DNA of 57,080 nt from Oceanobacillus sp. J11TS1 (GTDB lineage Bacteria > Bacillota > Bacilli > Bacillales > Amphibacillaceae), in the NCBI RefSeq assembly GCF_018333215.1, contig NZ_BORO01000026.1, positions 1 through 57,080 on the forward strand, given 5' to 3'. The position numbers and the translations under genes were made by a program. The notes under the pieces were generated by a model. The model saw nothing but the letters and a program-made list of their open reading frames with translations, made no database searches and was not told where the DNA came from. Shown here in pieces: positions 1 to 8,313 of this stretch (position 1 is its first letter; each line of letters opens with the position of its first letter).

Positions 1-47
1 GAAAATCACACCTCTTTGTCGTATTTATATGGCAAGGAGGTTTTAAT

Positions 48-302
48 TTGAGTAAAAAGAGTTTCAAAATAACAATTCCATTTATCGATGAAGACGACGA
101 AAGATTTATTGATGCTTTGGATTTGCAGACGGGAATTACATACGGATATTACGAACAAGAATTTGAACATATGAAACGACCTGAACATATGCAAGTGAAG
201 GAATACGTCATGAAGCGCATGCATTTAATCAGATCGGGTGCTTATGATGACGAAAATACGGAGCCGCCTATGTATGTGCTGTTAGGTGATAAAGAGAGGT
301 GA
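48..302 (+). CDS. Small hypothetical protein (84 aa)
   Basis: I do not recognise a family. The product is acidic, 84 residues long, with no signal peptide or membrane segment. The start is a TTG at 48, chosen because a strong Shine-Dalgarno (AAGGAGG, 34-40) lies 7 nt upstream. The stop TGA (300-302) sits inside the terminator hairpin at 291-314. It is probably the last gene of an operon entering from the left. Its position between that operon and tRNA-Arg/clpP gives no functional clue. That it is a real gene is fairly sure; its function is unknown. Confidence 0.7.
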   Translation: MSKKSFKITIPFIDEDDERFIDALDLQTGITYGYYEQEFEHMKRPEHMQVKEYVMKRMHLIRSGAYDDENTEPPMYVLLGDKER

Positions 303-320
303 ATCCCTCTCTTTATTTGT
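291..320 (+). terminator. Rho-independent terminator
   Basis: The 9-bp stem AAAGAGAGG (291-299) pairs with CCTCTCTTT (306-314) and is followed by ATTTGT. It overlaps the stop codon of the small gene ending at 302. Confidence 0.7.
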
Positions 321-419
321 CTTCCATCTCATCAAGGCCATTTAATTGATTTATAGTCAAATAATTTTACTTCGAAACACGAAGGTTTGCAATTCGTTTG
401 CAACAAGCCTTTTTGCATT

Positions 420-458
420 AAAAAAGACAAGGGGAGAAAACACCTCAACCCCTTGTCT
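420..458 (-). terminator. Terminator of tRNA-Arg
   Basis: On the minus strand, AGACAAGGGG (449-458) pairs with CCCCTTGTCT (425-434) and runs into TTTTTAAT. It lies 18 nt past the end of the tRNA. Confidence 0.75.
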
Positions 459-475
459 CTATTGACTTTGTTAAG

Positions 476-551
476 CGCACCCAGAGGGATTCGAACCCCC
501 GGCAAACCTGGTACCGGAAACCAGTGCTCTATCCAGCTGAGCTATGGGCGC
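476..551 (-). tRNA. tRNA-Arg (anticodon CCG)
   Basis: The minus strand folds as a 76-nt cloverleaf. The acceptor stem is GCGCCCA (551-545) with TGGGTGC (483-477), containing one G-U pair, and the discriminator base is G at 476. The D arm contains AGCTCAGCTGGATAGAGC. The anticodon stem CTGGT/ACCAG encloses the loop TTCCGGT, giving anticodon CCG (reads CGG, Arg). The T arm contains GGTTCGAATCC. The 3' CCA is not encoded. Confidence 0.96.
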
Positions 552-730
552 ATGTATATAATAAAAAACCACAAAACTTATTATACAGATATTTTTCATT
601 TGAAACAAGTCTTTTTCTATAAATGTCCAAAGAAAGAATAGAAGGTAGGTTAACTTTTTGCTCATCTGGATGTTTATTATATGTTTAATCGGGTATCATG
701 GATAAAGTAGAAAATTGGTGAAACCTTTTG

Positions 731-760
731 TTTGACCTTTATTGACCAATAAGCTATTAT
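731..760 (+). promoter_or_regulatory. clpP sigma-A promoter with CtsR operator
   Basis: TTTGACC (731-737) and ATTGACC (741-747) form the tandem heptad recognised by CtsR, the class III heat-shock repressor of Bacillaceae, in its inverted orientation. The -35 box TTGACC (732-737) lies inside the operator and is spaced 17 bp from the -10 box TATTAT (755-760). Bound CtsR would therefore block RNA polymerase directly. Confidence 0.85.
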
Positions 761-820
761 AGAAAACATAGAAATTAATTCATCAGCCATGTTACGTGGC
801 TACTTAAGGAGGATTTTTTT

Positions 821-1402
821 ATGAATTTAGTACCTACAGTTATCGAACAAACAAACCGTGGTGAACGCGCATATGATATTTACTCTCGTTTATTAAAAGA
901 CCGAATTATTTTACTTGGAAGCGGCATTGATGATAATGTAGCTAATTCCATTGTAGCTCAGCTTTTATTCTTAGAAGCAGAAGATCCAGGAAAAGATATC
1001 TCTCTTTACATTAACTCTCCTGGTGGTTCAATCACAGCTGGTATGGCCATTTATGATACAATGAACTTCATCAAATCTGACGTATCTACCATTTGTATTG
1101 GGATGGCAGCTTCTATGGGTGCTTTCTTGCTTAACGCTGGTGAAAAAGGTAAACGTTATGCATTGCCTAACAGTGAAATTATGATTCACCAACCTTTAGG
1201 CGGCACACAAGGCCAAGCAACAGACATTGAAATTCATGCAAAACGTATTATTGAAATTAAACATCGTATGAATCGCATTATGTCTGAAAATACTGGTCAG
1301 CCACTAGAAGTCATTGAACGCGACACGGAGCGTGATAACTTTATGACTGCCGAACAGTCAAAAGATTATGGTTTGATTGACGCAATCTTAGAACGTAAAT
1401 AA
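821..1402 (+). CDS. clpP: ATP-dependent Clp protease proteolytic subunit ClpP
   Basis: ClpP is the barrel-forming serine protease that degrades proteins fed to it by ClpC, ClpX or ClpE. The 193-aa length is typical. The catalytic triad is visible: Ser98 in GMAASMG, His123 in MIHQPLGG, and Asp172 in the ERDTERDNF segment. The start is ATG 821, preceded by AAGGAGGA (807-814). The gene is monocistronic, with a CtsR operator and sigma-A promoter at 731-760 and a 21-bp terminator stem after it. Heat and protein stress would relieve CtsR repression, as known for this family. Confidence 0.97.
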   Translation: MNLVPTVIEQTNRGERAYDIYSRLLKDRIILLGSGIDDNVANSIVAQLLFLEAEDPGKDISLYINSPGGSITAGMAIYDTMNFIKSDVSTICIGMAASMGAFLLNAGEKGKRYALPNSEIMIHQPLGGTQGQATDIEIHAKRIIEIKHRMNRIMSENTGQPLEVIERDTERDNFMTAEQSKDYGLIDAILERK

Positions 1403-1404
1403 TA

Positions 1405-1449
1405 TATAGTAAAACAAGGCTAAGGTAACCTTAGCCTTGTTTTACTATA
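1405..1449 (+). terminator. Long terminator hairpin after clpP
   Basis: A perfect 21-bp stem spans 1405-1425 and 1429-1449 with loop TAA. The distal arm contains TTGTTTTA. No separate U-run follows, but position and symmetry fit a strong terminator. Confidence 0.75.
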
Positions 1450-1793
1450 TTGTTATATTTCGATCTGATGGAAGTGGTTTAATTGCTATATTCTATACTG
1501 CGCTATTACTTCTGTGAAGAATCAATGGATTTATATCTATCACCGATAATAAAATGAATGCTCTTCAAATAGAACGAACCCTTTTACAGTAATATTAATG
1601 AATTCTATATAACCGATTTAAGATAGTAAGATGGGTTCACGTAACGTGTTTATTTAAGCTCGTTTATGATAAAATAGATTTATAATTTCGAAATGAATAA
1701 AAGATCAAGGGAGTATCATTCTAACGCTGTTTATCCATGCATTGCTGTTTTTATAAAATAGATTCATTAATAATACATGTAAGGAGGATACGA
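1450..1793. other. Intergenic stretch between clpP and glpP
   Basis: About 340 bp of AT-rich sequence without a supported gene. It ends with the glpP ribosome site (AAGGAGGA, 1781-1788). I could not assign a clear promoter or structured RNA here. Confidence 0.4.
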
Positions 1794-2360
1794 ATGGAAA
1801 ACATCGTAAATATTGTGGAATCACAAATTATTGCCTCTGTGAAGTCACCTGAACATTTGCGACTAGCTGCTGACTCAAATTCAAATGTTGTATTCTTATT
1901 AACAGGAGACTTACTTTCAACAGCAAATTACTTGGATGTGCTTAAAGAAGCGAGAAAAGAAACTTTTTTACATATAGATTTTATTGAAGGTCTTTCAAAT
2001 TCAAAAAATGCACTAGAGTATATTGCGAAAGCCTGGAAACCTAAGGGAATTATAACAACTAGAAATAGCCTGATTAAATATGCAAAAGAAGAAGGGTTAA
2101 TGACGATTCAAAGAATATTTTTAATCGATAAAAATGCGATGAACAAGGGAATAGAAATGGCAGCTCAATACCAGCCTGATGCTATTGAAATCTTACCGGG
2201 ACTTATGCCAAGTGTTATTGATGAATTAACTCGGAGGACAAACCTTCCGATTATAGCGGGAGGGCTAATCAGTAAAGAGAAAGAGATATTAGAGGGATTA
2301 GAAGCAGGAGCTTTAGCTATTTCTTCGAGTGATCCCGAATTGTGGAATATCGATGTTTAA
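1794..2360 (+). CDS. glpP: Glycerol-3-phosphate responsive antiterminator GlpP
   Basis: GlpP-family proteins bind glycerol-3-phosphate and then the leader mRNA of glycerol genes, preventing early termination. The 188-aa product has the GlpP pattern: an SPEH-containing N-terminus, HIDFIEGLS, KGIITTR, IEILPGLMP and IIAGGLISKEKEI. The start is ATG 1794, 6 nt after AAGGAGGA (1781-1788). An in-frame upstream ATG at 1737 lacks a ribosome site. Its neighbour downstream has a leader with competing hairpins (2504-2592), the expected kind of GlpP target. The usual glpF/glpK/glpD genes are not in the window, so here GlpP is linked to an ABC importer. Confidence 0.9.
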   Translation: MENIVNIVESQIIASVKSPEHLRLAADSNSNVVFLLTGDLLSTANYLDVLKEARKETFLHIDFIEGLSNSKNALEYIAKAWKPKGIITTRNSLIKYAKEEGLMTIQRIFLIDKNAMNKGIEMAAQYQPDAIEILPGLMPSVIDELTRRTNLPIIAGGLISKEKEILEGLEAGALAISSSDPELWNIDV

Positions 2361-2459
2361 GATACATATAGTAAATTAGATAGAATAAATATTTTTAAGT
2401 AGAAATGAATCCAATCTAATTAAAATAAATATTATATTACGAAAATTTAAAAACAATTG

Positions 2460-2488
2460 TTTACAAATATGAAAGCGTTTGCTATACT
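2460..2488 (+). promoter_or_regulatory. Promoter with overlapping cre-like site
   Basis: The -35 TTTACA (2460-2465) and -10 TATACT (2483-2488) are spaced exactly 17 bp. TGAAAGCGTTTGCT (2470-2483), close to the CcpA consensus TGWAANCGNTNWCA with two mismatches, lies between them. Catabolite repression of the transporter operon is the natural reading. Confidence 0.7.
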
Positions 2489-2503
2489 TATTATTAATTA
2501 AAT

Positions 2504-2592
2504 AACTCTATATAGAAATAGGAGAAAATAGAGTTGGATAATTACCTTTCATTAGGAAAGGCGTGTCCAATTTTATATTTCTCCTATTTTTT
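2504..2592 (+). promoter_or_regulatory. GlpP-type terminator/antiterminator leader
   Basis: Two mutually exclusive structures are visible. The antiterminator is AACTCTAT (2504-2511) paired with ATAGAGTT (2528-2535). The terminator pairs the arm 2516-2530 (AAATAGGAGAAAATA) with 2576-2589 (TATTTCTCCTATTT), with one bulged A, followed by TTT. The inner stems TTGGA/TCCAA and CCTTTC/GAAAGG extend the terminator. The arms overlap at 2528-2530. With glpP next door, GlpP is the likely binder. Confidence 0.75.
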
Positions 2593-2627
2593 GAGTTATT
2601 TTGTATAAACAAAGGAGGAGAATGTTG

Positions 2628-3671
2628 ATGATACGTAACAGAGGTCAGCTAGTTATATCGGTATTATTCGTAGTTTTTATTAGTTTGCTCGCAGCATGTG
2701 CTGGTGATGACACGAGTGGAGATGCAAGTTCTAGTGGTGGAGGATCGATTACACTCTACTCTCCTGAGACTCCGGATTTAACAAAAGAATTGGCGGATAA
2801 GTTCGAGGAAATCCATGGAGATAAAGTGAATGTTGATTATGCAGGCACAAACGTACTTGTAAATCAAATGATTGCAGAAAAAGGAAATCCTCAAGCCGAT
2901 GTTTGGTATGGCGGGGGTGGAATTTTGCCTTTTGAAGCTGCTGTAGATAAAGATATCATCACACAATATATCCCTGAGGCAGCGGAAGACTGGGAAGTTA
3001 CTGAAAACGGCATTAAAATGAAACACCAAGATGATTATTATGTAGGTACTGAAATTTTTGTATTAGGCTTTGCTTATAACACAGCGTTAGTTTCTGAGGA
3101 AGAAGCTCCGAAAACATGGGAGGATTTATTAGATCCTAAATGGGAAGGTAAAATTCAATTTCCCAATCCTGCAGCTTCTGGTACATCAACGCTTATGGTA
3201 TTAAGCTACATGATGCAACATGGTGAGGAGGAAGGATGGGAGTACTTTCAAAAGCTAACGGATCAAGCGAATTCCATGCCTGATTCTGGTTCTGGTCCAA
3301 CAAAAGGGGTTGCTATGGGAGAAGCTGAAATAGCAATTGGTTTTGATTTCATGGCATATGAACTAAAAGAGAATGGGGAAGATGTTGATTTTATCATTCC
3401 GGATGAAACACCAGTATTAGTAAACCCTGTTACTTTAGTTAAAGACGGTCCAAATCCAGAAGGTGGCAAGAAATTTATGGACTTTATGCTAAGTGATGAG
3501 GCACAAGAAATATTAGCTTCTTGGAATCATATACCCATCAATCCAGAAATTGAATCACAAACGCCAATTTCTTTAGAAAATGTTCAAGAACATGCCATTG
3601 ATTTAGACATCGATTGGGTAAACGAGAATTATGATCGTATTAGAAATGAATGGAATAATAAAATACAGTAA
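2628..3671 (+). CDS. ABC transporter substrate-binding lipoprotein (family 1)
   Basis: This is the extracellular binding protein of an importer, anchored by lipid. From ATG 2628 it has 347 aa. ATG 2628 is preferred over ATG 2622 because AAAGGAGG (2611-2618) is better spaced. The signal sequence ends in a lipobox LAAC, followed by a Gly/Ser-rich linker. The body starts ITLYSPETPDLTKELADKFEE and contains GNPQADVWYGG and TWEDLLDPKWEGKIQFPNP, typical of the iron/phosphonate/polyamine-type family 1 binders. The substrate cannot be read from sequence. The GlpP leader in front suggests a glycerol-phosphate-like ligand (inference). It is the first gene of the unit with the ATPase and permease. Confidence 0.85.
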   Translation: MIRNRGQLVISVLFVVFISLLAACAGDDTSGDASSSGGGSITLYSPETPDLTKELADKFEEIHGDKVNVDYAGTNVLVNQMIAEKGNPQADVWYGGGGILPFEAAVDKDIITQYIPEAAEDWEVTENGIKMKHQDDYYVGTEIFVLGFAYNTALVSEEEAPKTWEDLLDPKWEGKIQFPNPAASGTSTLMVLSYMMQHGEEEGWEYFQKLTDQANSMPDSGSGPTKGVAMGEAEIAIGFDFMAYELKENGEDVDFIIPDETPVLVNPVTLVKDGPNPEGGKKFMDFMLSDEAQEILASWNHIPINPEIESQTPISLENVQEHAIDLDIDWVNENYDRIRNEWNNKIQ

Positions 3672-3683
3672 AGGAATGGTTTT

Positions 3684-4805
3684 ATGGGCTCTGTTGTTGT
3701 AAAGCGGCTTACAAAGAATTTTTCTGGAGTAGATGTACTGCAGAATATTGAACTAGATATCCAAGAGGGTGAGTTTTTTGCCCTTTTGGGTCCTTCCGGA
3801 TGTGGGAAAACTACAACAATGCGTTGTATAGCCGGATTTGAAACACCAACAAGTGGAGAAATAAGAATTGGTGACAAAGTAGTAAATAATATTTCTCCTC
3901 ATCAAAGAAACTGCGGGATGGTATTCCAGAGCTATGCTTTATTTCCGCATATGAATGTTTTTGATAATATTGCGTATAGCTTGAATATCAAACATTTAAG
4001 AGACAGCAATATGTTTAAAAAAATTGGTGTTTATATCAGGATGCTTAATAGTAAAATAATCAAGTATCCACAGGACATAGAAGATAAGGTAAATAGTATA
4101 TTAGAATATGTAGAGTTGAAGGATCATGCTAAAAAATTGACAGGTGAACTTTCTGGGGGCCAACAGCAAAGGGTCGCTTTAGCTAGAGCGCTAGTTATGG
4201 AACCCCAAGTCTTATTAATGGACGAACCTCTTTCAAACTTAGATCAAAAGTTAAGGCACTCCATGAGAAACACAATTAGAAGAATTCAACAGGAACTGAA
4301 GATTACAACAATCTTTGTTACCCATGATCAGGAAGAAGCAATGAGTATGGCGGATCGCGTGGCTGTCATGAAAGGAGGAGAAATCCTTCAAATTGGAACA
4401 CCAACAGATTTGTATAGCAACCCTAAAACTCCTTTTATTGCAGACTTTGTCGGTACTTCTAATATACTTTCTGGAAAGGTAAGCAAGAAAGAAGATAATC
4501 TAACTTATGTAAAGGTTGGTAATTACGAAATTCATTCTACAATGAATACGGAACTTGAAGATGTACAGGTTGTTATTAGACCAGAGAATTTAATTGTGAA
4601 AGGCAAAGATGAATACACGATTGATAATTATTTTGAAGGTACGGTAGAAGTTGCAACTTATCTAGGTTCAACGGTTAGGTACGATATAAAAGTTGGTGAG
4701 AATAATTTACTAGTAGATACCGTATTTGAATCTGGAGATAAAATATTTGAAAATGGAGCAGAAATTAAGGTTGTAGTAGATCCTGAAAGGGTTTTGTTGT
4801 TATGA
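3684..4805 (+). CDS. ABC transporter ATP-binding protein
   Basis: The ATPase powers import through the fused permease downstream. The 373-aa product shows Walker A GPSGCGKT (36-43), Q-loop Gln82, signature LSGGQ (156-160), Walker B MDE (179-181) and H-loop His214. A C-terminal TOBE-like domain follows from about residue 240. Between the Q-loop and the signature there is an extra basic helical stretch (about residues 105-132) longer than in usual FbpC/PotA-type ATPases. The start is ATG 3684, 12 nt after the binding-protein stop. The stop overlaps the permease start as ATGA (4802-4805), implying coupled translation. Confidence 0.9.
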   Translation: MGSVVVKRLTKNFSGVDVLQNIELDIQEGEFFALLGPSGCGKTTTMRCIAGFETPTSGEIRIGDKVVNNISPHQRNCGMVFQSYALFPHMNVFDNIAYSLNIKHLRDSNMFKKIGVYIRMLNSKIIKYPQDIEDKVNSILEYVELKDHAKKLTGELSGGQQQRVALARALVMEPQVLLMDEPLSNLDQKLRHSMRNTIRRIQQELKITTIFVTHDQEEAMSMADRVAVMKGGEILQIGTPTDLYSNPKTPFIADFVGTSNILSGKVSKKEDNLTYVKVGNYEIHSTMNTELEDVQVVIRPENLIVKGKDEYTIDNYFEGTVEVATYLGSTVRYDIKVGENNLLVDTVFESGDKIFENGAEIKVVVDPERVLLL

Positions 4806-6511
4806 AAAAAATAAAAGAAAAACTTAGCGGGCTAGGCATCTTAAAATTACTAGTTTATGCATTTTTCCTACTGTTCCTGATAATTCCTTTGCTATCTATC
4901 TTTTTAGTAAGCTTTACGAACGAACCTATTAATATATTTGGCTCATTGATAAGCTTAGATACGATGCAAACCACAATAAATCAATTTAAAAACGCTACCT
5001 TTGACAATTTTACAGCTATTTTTCAAAATACAACTTATTTTACTTCTTTGAAGAACAGTTTGTATTTAGCGATAACTGTATCTTTAGTTGTTATGGTAGT
5101 CGTGATTCCCATTGCTTATGGCATTGCAAGAACAAAAATGCCTTTTAAGAAAACAATCAGTGCTTTATGCACTATTCCGTTAGTAGTGCCGACTTTTATT
5201 TCTGGATATTCTTTTATTATTATGTTCGGTAGATCAGGATGGGTCACTCAAATTTATCAATTTTTAGGTGGAGAAGGCCTTTTAATTGATCCTTATTCTA
5301 TGGCAGGTATAGCAATCGTACAAATATTTTTCTTCTTCCCTTATGCATTATGGCCTATGGTAGCAGCATTTAAGGTGAGTGATATATCATTGGAAGAGGC
5401 TTCAAGAAATATGGGAGCGAAAAGCTGGATTACTTTTTCAACAGTTACAATGCCATTAGTGATCCCGGGAATTCTATCAACAGCATTAGTGATTTTTGCG
5501 GTTAGTTTTTCTGATTTTGGAACGCCGATCATTTTAGCTCCTAGTGACTTAAACTTAATTGTAGTAGAAGCATATAGAGAAATTTCAGGATTCTTTAACT
5601 GGGGTGGAGCGGCTATTCTTACAGTAGTCATGATTGCTATTGCAGGACTTGCTTATTGGCTGCAAAACTATTTTACAAAGAATATGAACTACGGTTCTGT
5701 TTCTGGAAAACCAAAGCAAATTAAATTAAGCGATAACAAGATGCTAACAGTTCCTTTGTTCTTATTTTCTGCTTTTGTAATTATTGTTCCAGTACTTTCG
5801 TTATTAACCGTATTCTTACAATCGATAGCAACAACTTGGGGAAAAGATCTTTTACCGACCGGTTATACGCTGTCCCATTATCAAACTATTTTCACGTCCT
5901 CCCTTGGAAACATTCAAAACAGTATTGTTCTAGCATTGGGAGCTTTAGTAATTAGTGTGGTAGTATCTGCAGCAGTAGCTTACTTTGTTGTAAGGCATAA
6001 ATCCACTGCTCTTGACTTTGTTACAACAGTTCCGCTAATTGTACCAGGGATTGCAATTGGTATAGCTTTGATTCAAACCTTTAATACAGCGCCTCTACAA
6101 CTTACAGGTACAGCATTTATATTAATTGTTGCTTATGCGATGCGGAGGTTACCTTATATGGTTCGATCGACAATGAGTACTATGAAATCTATAAAAACTG
6201 ATATTGAGGAGGCGGCAATTAACTTAGGTGCTTCCACCTTTACTGCTTTATTAACAGTAGTAGGTCCTTTAATGCTACCTGGAATTGCAGCAGGATCCAT
6301 ACTTGTTTTTGTAACCGTTATCAAAGAAACAAGTATATCAATTTTAATGGCTCCTGCAGCCTGGGCACCAATGAGTTTGGCAATTTTCCAAAATGTTATG
6401 CGTGCTGAATACTATTCTGCAGCAGCGATGTCTATTATTCTCGTTGTAATTGTAGTTATATTCCAACTTATTGCTGAAAAGCTTACTAATAGAAGTGAGA
6501 AGAAGAGGTGA
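4802..6511 (+). CDS. ABC transporter permease, two fused inner-membrane domains
   Basis: The 569-aa protein holds two consecutive permease domains, like the FbpB/iron(III) family, so it forms the whole channel. Each half has an EAA loop that docks the ATPase: EEASRNMGA (about residues 199-207) and EEAAINLGA (about 475-483). Around twelve hydrophobic segments are apparent. Translation starts at ATG 4802, overlapping the ATPase stop by 4 nt. Together with the lipoprotein and ATPase it makes a complete importer; the substrate is unproven. Confidence 0.9.
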   Translation: MKKIKEKLSGLGILKLLVYAFFLLFLIIPLLSIFLVSFTNEPINIFGSLISLDTMQTTINQFKNATFDNFTAIFQNTTYFTSLKNSLYLAITVSLVVMVVVIPIAYGIARTKMPFKKTISALCTIPLVVPTFISGYSFIIMFGRSGWVTQIYQFLGGEGLLIDPYSMAGIAIVQIFFFFPYALWPMVAAFKVSDISLEEASRNMGAKSWITFSTVTMPLVIPGILSTALVIFAVSFSDFGTPIILAPSDLNLIVVEAYREISGFFNWGGAAILTVVMIAIAGLAYWLQNYFTKNMNYGSVSGKPKQIKLSDNKMLTVPLFLFSAFVIIVPVLSLLTVFLQSIATTWGKDLLPTGYTLSHYQTIFTSSLGNIQNSIVLALGALVISVVVSAAVAYFVVRHKSTALDFVTTVPLIVPGIAIGIALIQTFNTAPLQLTGTAFILIVAYAMRRLPYMVRSTMSTMKSIKTDIEEAAINLGASTFTALLTVVGPLMLPGIAAGSILVFVTVIKETSISILMAPAAWAPMSLAIFQNVMRAEYYSAAAMSIILVVIVVIFQLIAEKLTNRSEKKR

Positions 6512-6585
6512 GAATATATTAGCGCATGAATAATAAGGATTGAAAAATGTAAGGTTATGTTAGTTAAAAAAGGTAAAAGAAACAA

Positions 6586-6628
6586 TATGTTCGAGGCTTT
6601 GATATATCTATTCAAAACCTCGAACATA
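6586..6628. repeat. Inverted repeat between permease and HAD phosphatase
   Basis: TATGTTCGAGG (6586-6596) pairs perfectly with CCTCGAACATA (6618-6628), an 11-bp stem with a 21-nt loop. No U-run follows on the plus strand, so it is not a standard terminator. It may be an mRNA-stabilising or processing hairpin. A second, 9-bp repeat, TTAACATAA (6696-6704) with TTATGTTAA (6717-6725), lies nearer the next gene. Confidence 0.5.
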
Positions 6629-6778
6629 AAAAGTTAGCCTGAATATACTGCCTATAAGTTTCTAGGAAGAATGGAGCGGAGTAAAAAGTATAAGGTTAAC
6701 ATAAAATAACAGAAAATTATGTTAATAACAACTGTTGGTCAAAGCTTTTGGTATTAATTCTGCAGGAGGGTGACCAGT

Positions 6779-7573
6779 TTGAAAAATGGTTATATTTTTG
6801 ATTTAGATGGTACCATTTATTTGGAAGATAGAGCAATTGAAGGAGCAAGTGAGACAATTAGAGCGTTGCGCGAACGAGGCGATAAAGTTGTTTTTCTAAC
6901 AAATAAATCCATCGAAACAACTGAAACATATGTAAATAAGTTAAATGAGTTGGGAATTAAAGTAACAAAAGATACTGTGATTAATTCCAATATACTTACA
7001 GCCAGATATTTGAAAGCTAACATAGGAAATATAGATAAAGTAATGGTTATTGGAGAAGACCCTTTAATGAATGAAATAAGATCCCATGGTATAGAAGTAT
7101 CGGATAATCCTGAAGAAGTAAAATATGTTGTATTGGGCTGGGATAGGGAATTTAATTATGATAAATTGAATCGTGCATTTCAGGCATGGAGAAATGGGGC
7201 AATTGTGATAGCTACGAATCCGGATCGTACTTGTCCAATGCGCGGGGGACAAATTCCGGATTGCGGGGCAATGATTGGAGCAATGGAGGGAGCAACAGGT
7301 GAAAAAGTGGAAATCATACTTGGGAAACCTTCTTTATTAGCTGCGAAATTTATCGTAGAGGATATTTTGAAATTGCCATCAAATAAATGTTATATGGTTG
7401 GTGATCGCTTAGAAACGGATGTGAAAATGGGGAATGATTACGGAATGAATTCCGTTCTAGTTCTTACAGGAATAACAGATAGAAGTATGGTTGAAACGAC
7501 ACCATTCAAACCTCATTACACGTTAAATAGTGTCAAAGATATTTTAAGTATTAAAACAGATGTAGTAGTTTAA
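6779..7573 (+). CDS. HAD-IIA family phosphatase (NagD/AraL-like)
   Basis: These enzymes hydrolyse small phosphate esters in the cytoplasm using an aspartyl-phosphate intermediate. The 264-aa product shows motif I IFDLDGT (Asp8, Asp10), motif II LTNKS, the C2 cap region with GWDREFNYDKL, the motif III lysine in LGKPS, and motif IV MVGDRLETDVKMG. The start is TTG 6779, spaced 8 nt from AGGAGGG (6764-6770). The alternative GTG 6770 would lie within the ribosome site. It follows the GlpP-linked importer by 267 bp with two hairpins between. It may dephosphorylate an imported phosphoester (inference). Confidence 0.85.
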   Translation: MKNGYIFDLDGTIYLEDRAIEGASETIRALRERGDKVVFLTNKSIETTETYVNKLNELGIKVTKDTVINSNILTARYLKANIGNIDKVMVIGEDPLMNEIRSHGIEVSDNPEEVKYVVLGWDREFNYDKLNRAFQAWRNGAIVIATNPDRTCPMRGGQIPDCGAMIGAMEGATGEKVEIILGKPSLLAAKFIVEDILKLPSNKCYMVGDRLETDVKMGNDYGMNSVLVLTGITDRSMVETTPFKPHYTLNSVKDILSIKTDVVV

Positions 7574-7593
7574 TAGGGATTTATATTTTACGT

Positions 7594-7650
7594 AAGCATA
7601 TCTAATCGCACTATGTTCCTTTTATGCTTGATTAGATATGCTTATTTTTA
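7594..7650 (+). terminator. Terminator after HAD phosphatase
   Basis: A 14-bp stem, AAGCATATCTAATC (7594-7607) with GATTAGATATGCTT (7630-7643), is followed by ATTTTTAATT. Confidence 0.8.
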
Positions 7651-7738
7651 ATTTACTTCCTAATAAAGTTTGAACTGAAAATATAGTTATGGATGACACG
7701 TAGAAAAGATGAGGGATAATACTTTGAGCTACCAAACT

Positions 7739-8284
7739 CTAATCCCCATAAATCTCCCAAGCTAATTTCAAAGAGTCTACAATATAATCAGCTACTTCCT
7801 CTATGTCTTGATTATCTGTTAATACACGGGAATGATGCTGCTCATAAATAGGCTGCCGATCATCAAAAAGTTGTTTTATTTCATCGATGGTTTTCCCTTG
7901 CAAAACAGGACGGCTATCAATCAATAGGCCGATACGATCTTTCCAGCTATCCCAAGATAAATCGAGGAAAAAAATAGTTGTTGTTGCAAGACAAATATCT
8001 TGAATTTCTTTTTGCAGGAAAGCGCCACCGCCTAAAGAAATAACCTTTAAAGGCTTATGGCATATTTCAGAAATAATCTCTTTTTCGTGCTGGCGAAAGG
8101 TTGCTTCTCCATATTTTGCGAAAATATCTTTTGGCGGCATTTGAAATCTGCGCTCAATTTCTTCATCAATATCAATAAAATCCCGATATAATTTTTGGGC
8201 AACCCTCTGACCGATTGTTGTTTTTCCAACACCCATAAAACCGATTAATACAATACTTTGCTCTTTCAATGATCTTTGATTCAC
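7739..8284 (-). CDS. aroK: Shikimate kinase
   Basis: It phosphorylates shikimate to shikimate-3-phosphate in chorismate synthesis. The 181-aa protein has the P-loop GFMGVGKT (15-22), Asp40 in DFIDIDEE for substrate binding, Arg64 in FRQHE, the GGG loop (85-87) and the lid arginine in SRPVL. I chose GTG 8284 because AAGGGGG (8291-8297) lies 7 nt upstream. The ATG at 8308 has no ribosome site and would add eight residues rich in Gly/Gln. It follows the RNase HI-like gene by 29 bp on the same strand. Confidence 0.9.
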   Translation of the reverse strand: MNQRSLKEQSIVLIGFMGVGKTTIGQRVAQKLYRDFIDIDEEIERRFQMPPKDIFAKYGEATFRQHEKEIISEICHKPLKVISLGGGAFLQKEIQDICLATTTIFFLDLSWDSWKDRIGLLIDSRPVLQGKTIDEIKQLFDDRQPIYEQHHSRVLTDNQDIEEVADYIVDSLKLAWEIYGD

Positions 8285-8313
8285 TTTATTTCCCCCTTGT
8301 TGCCCCACGTAGA

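Noticed and set aside
387-665. Open frames on both strands across the tRNA-Arg region
   Set aside because: They overlap the tRNA and its terminator, lack ribosome sites and have no protein-like pattern.
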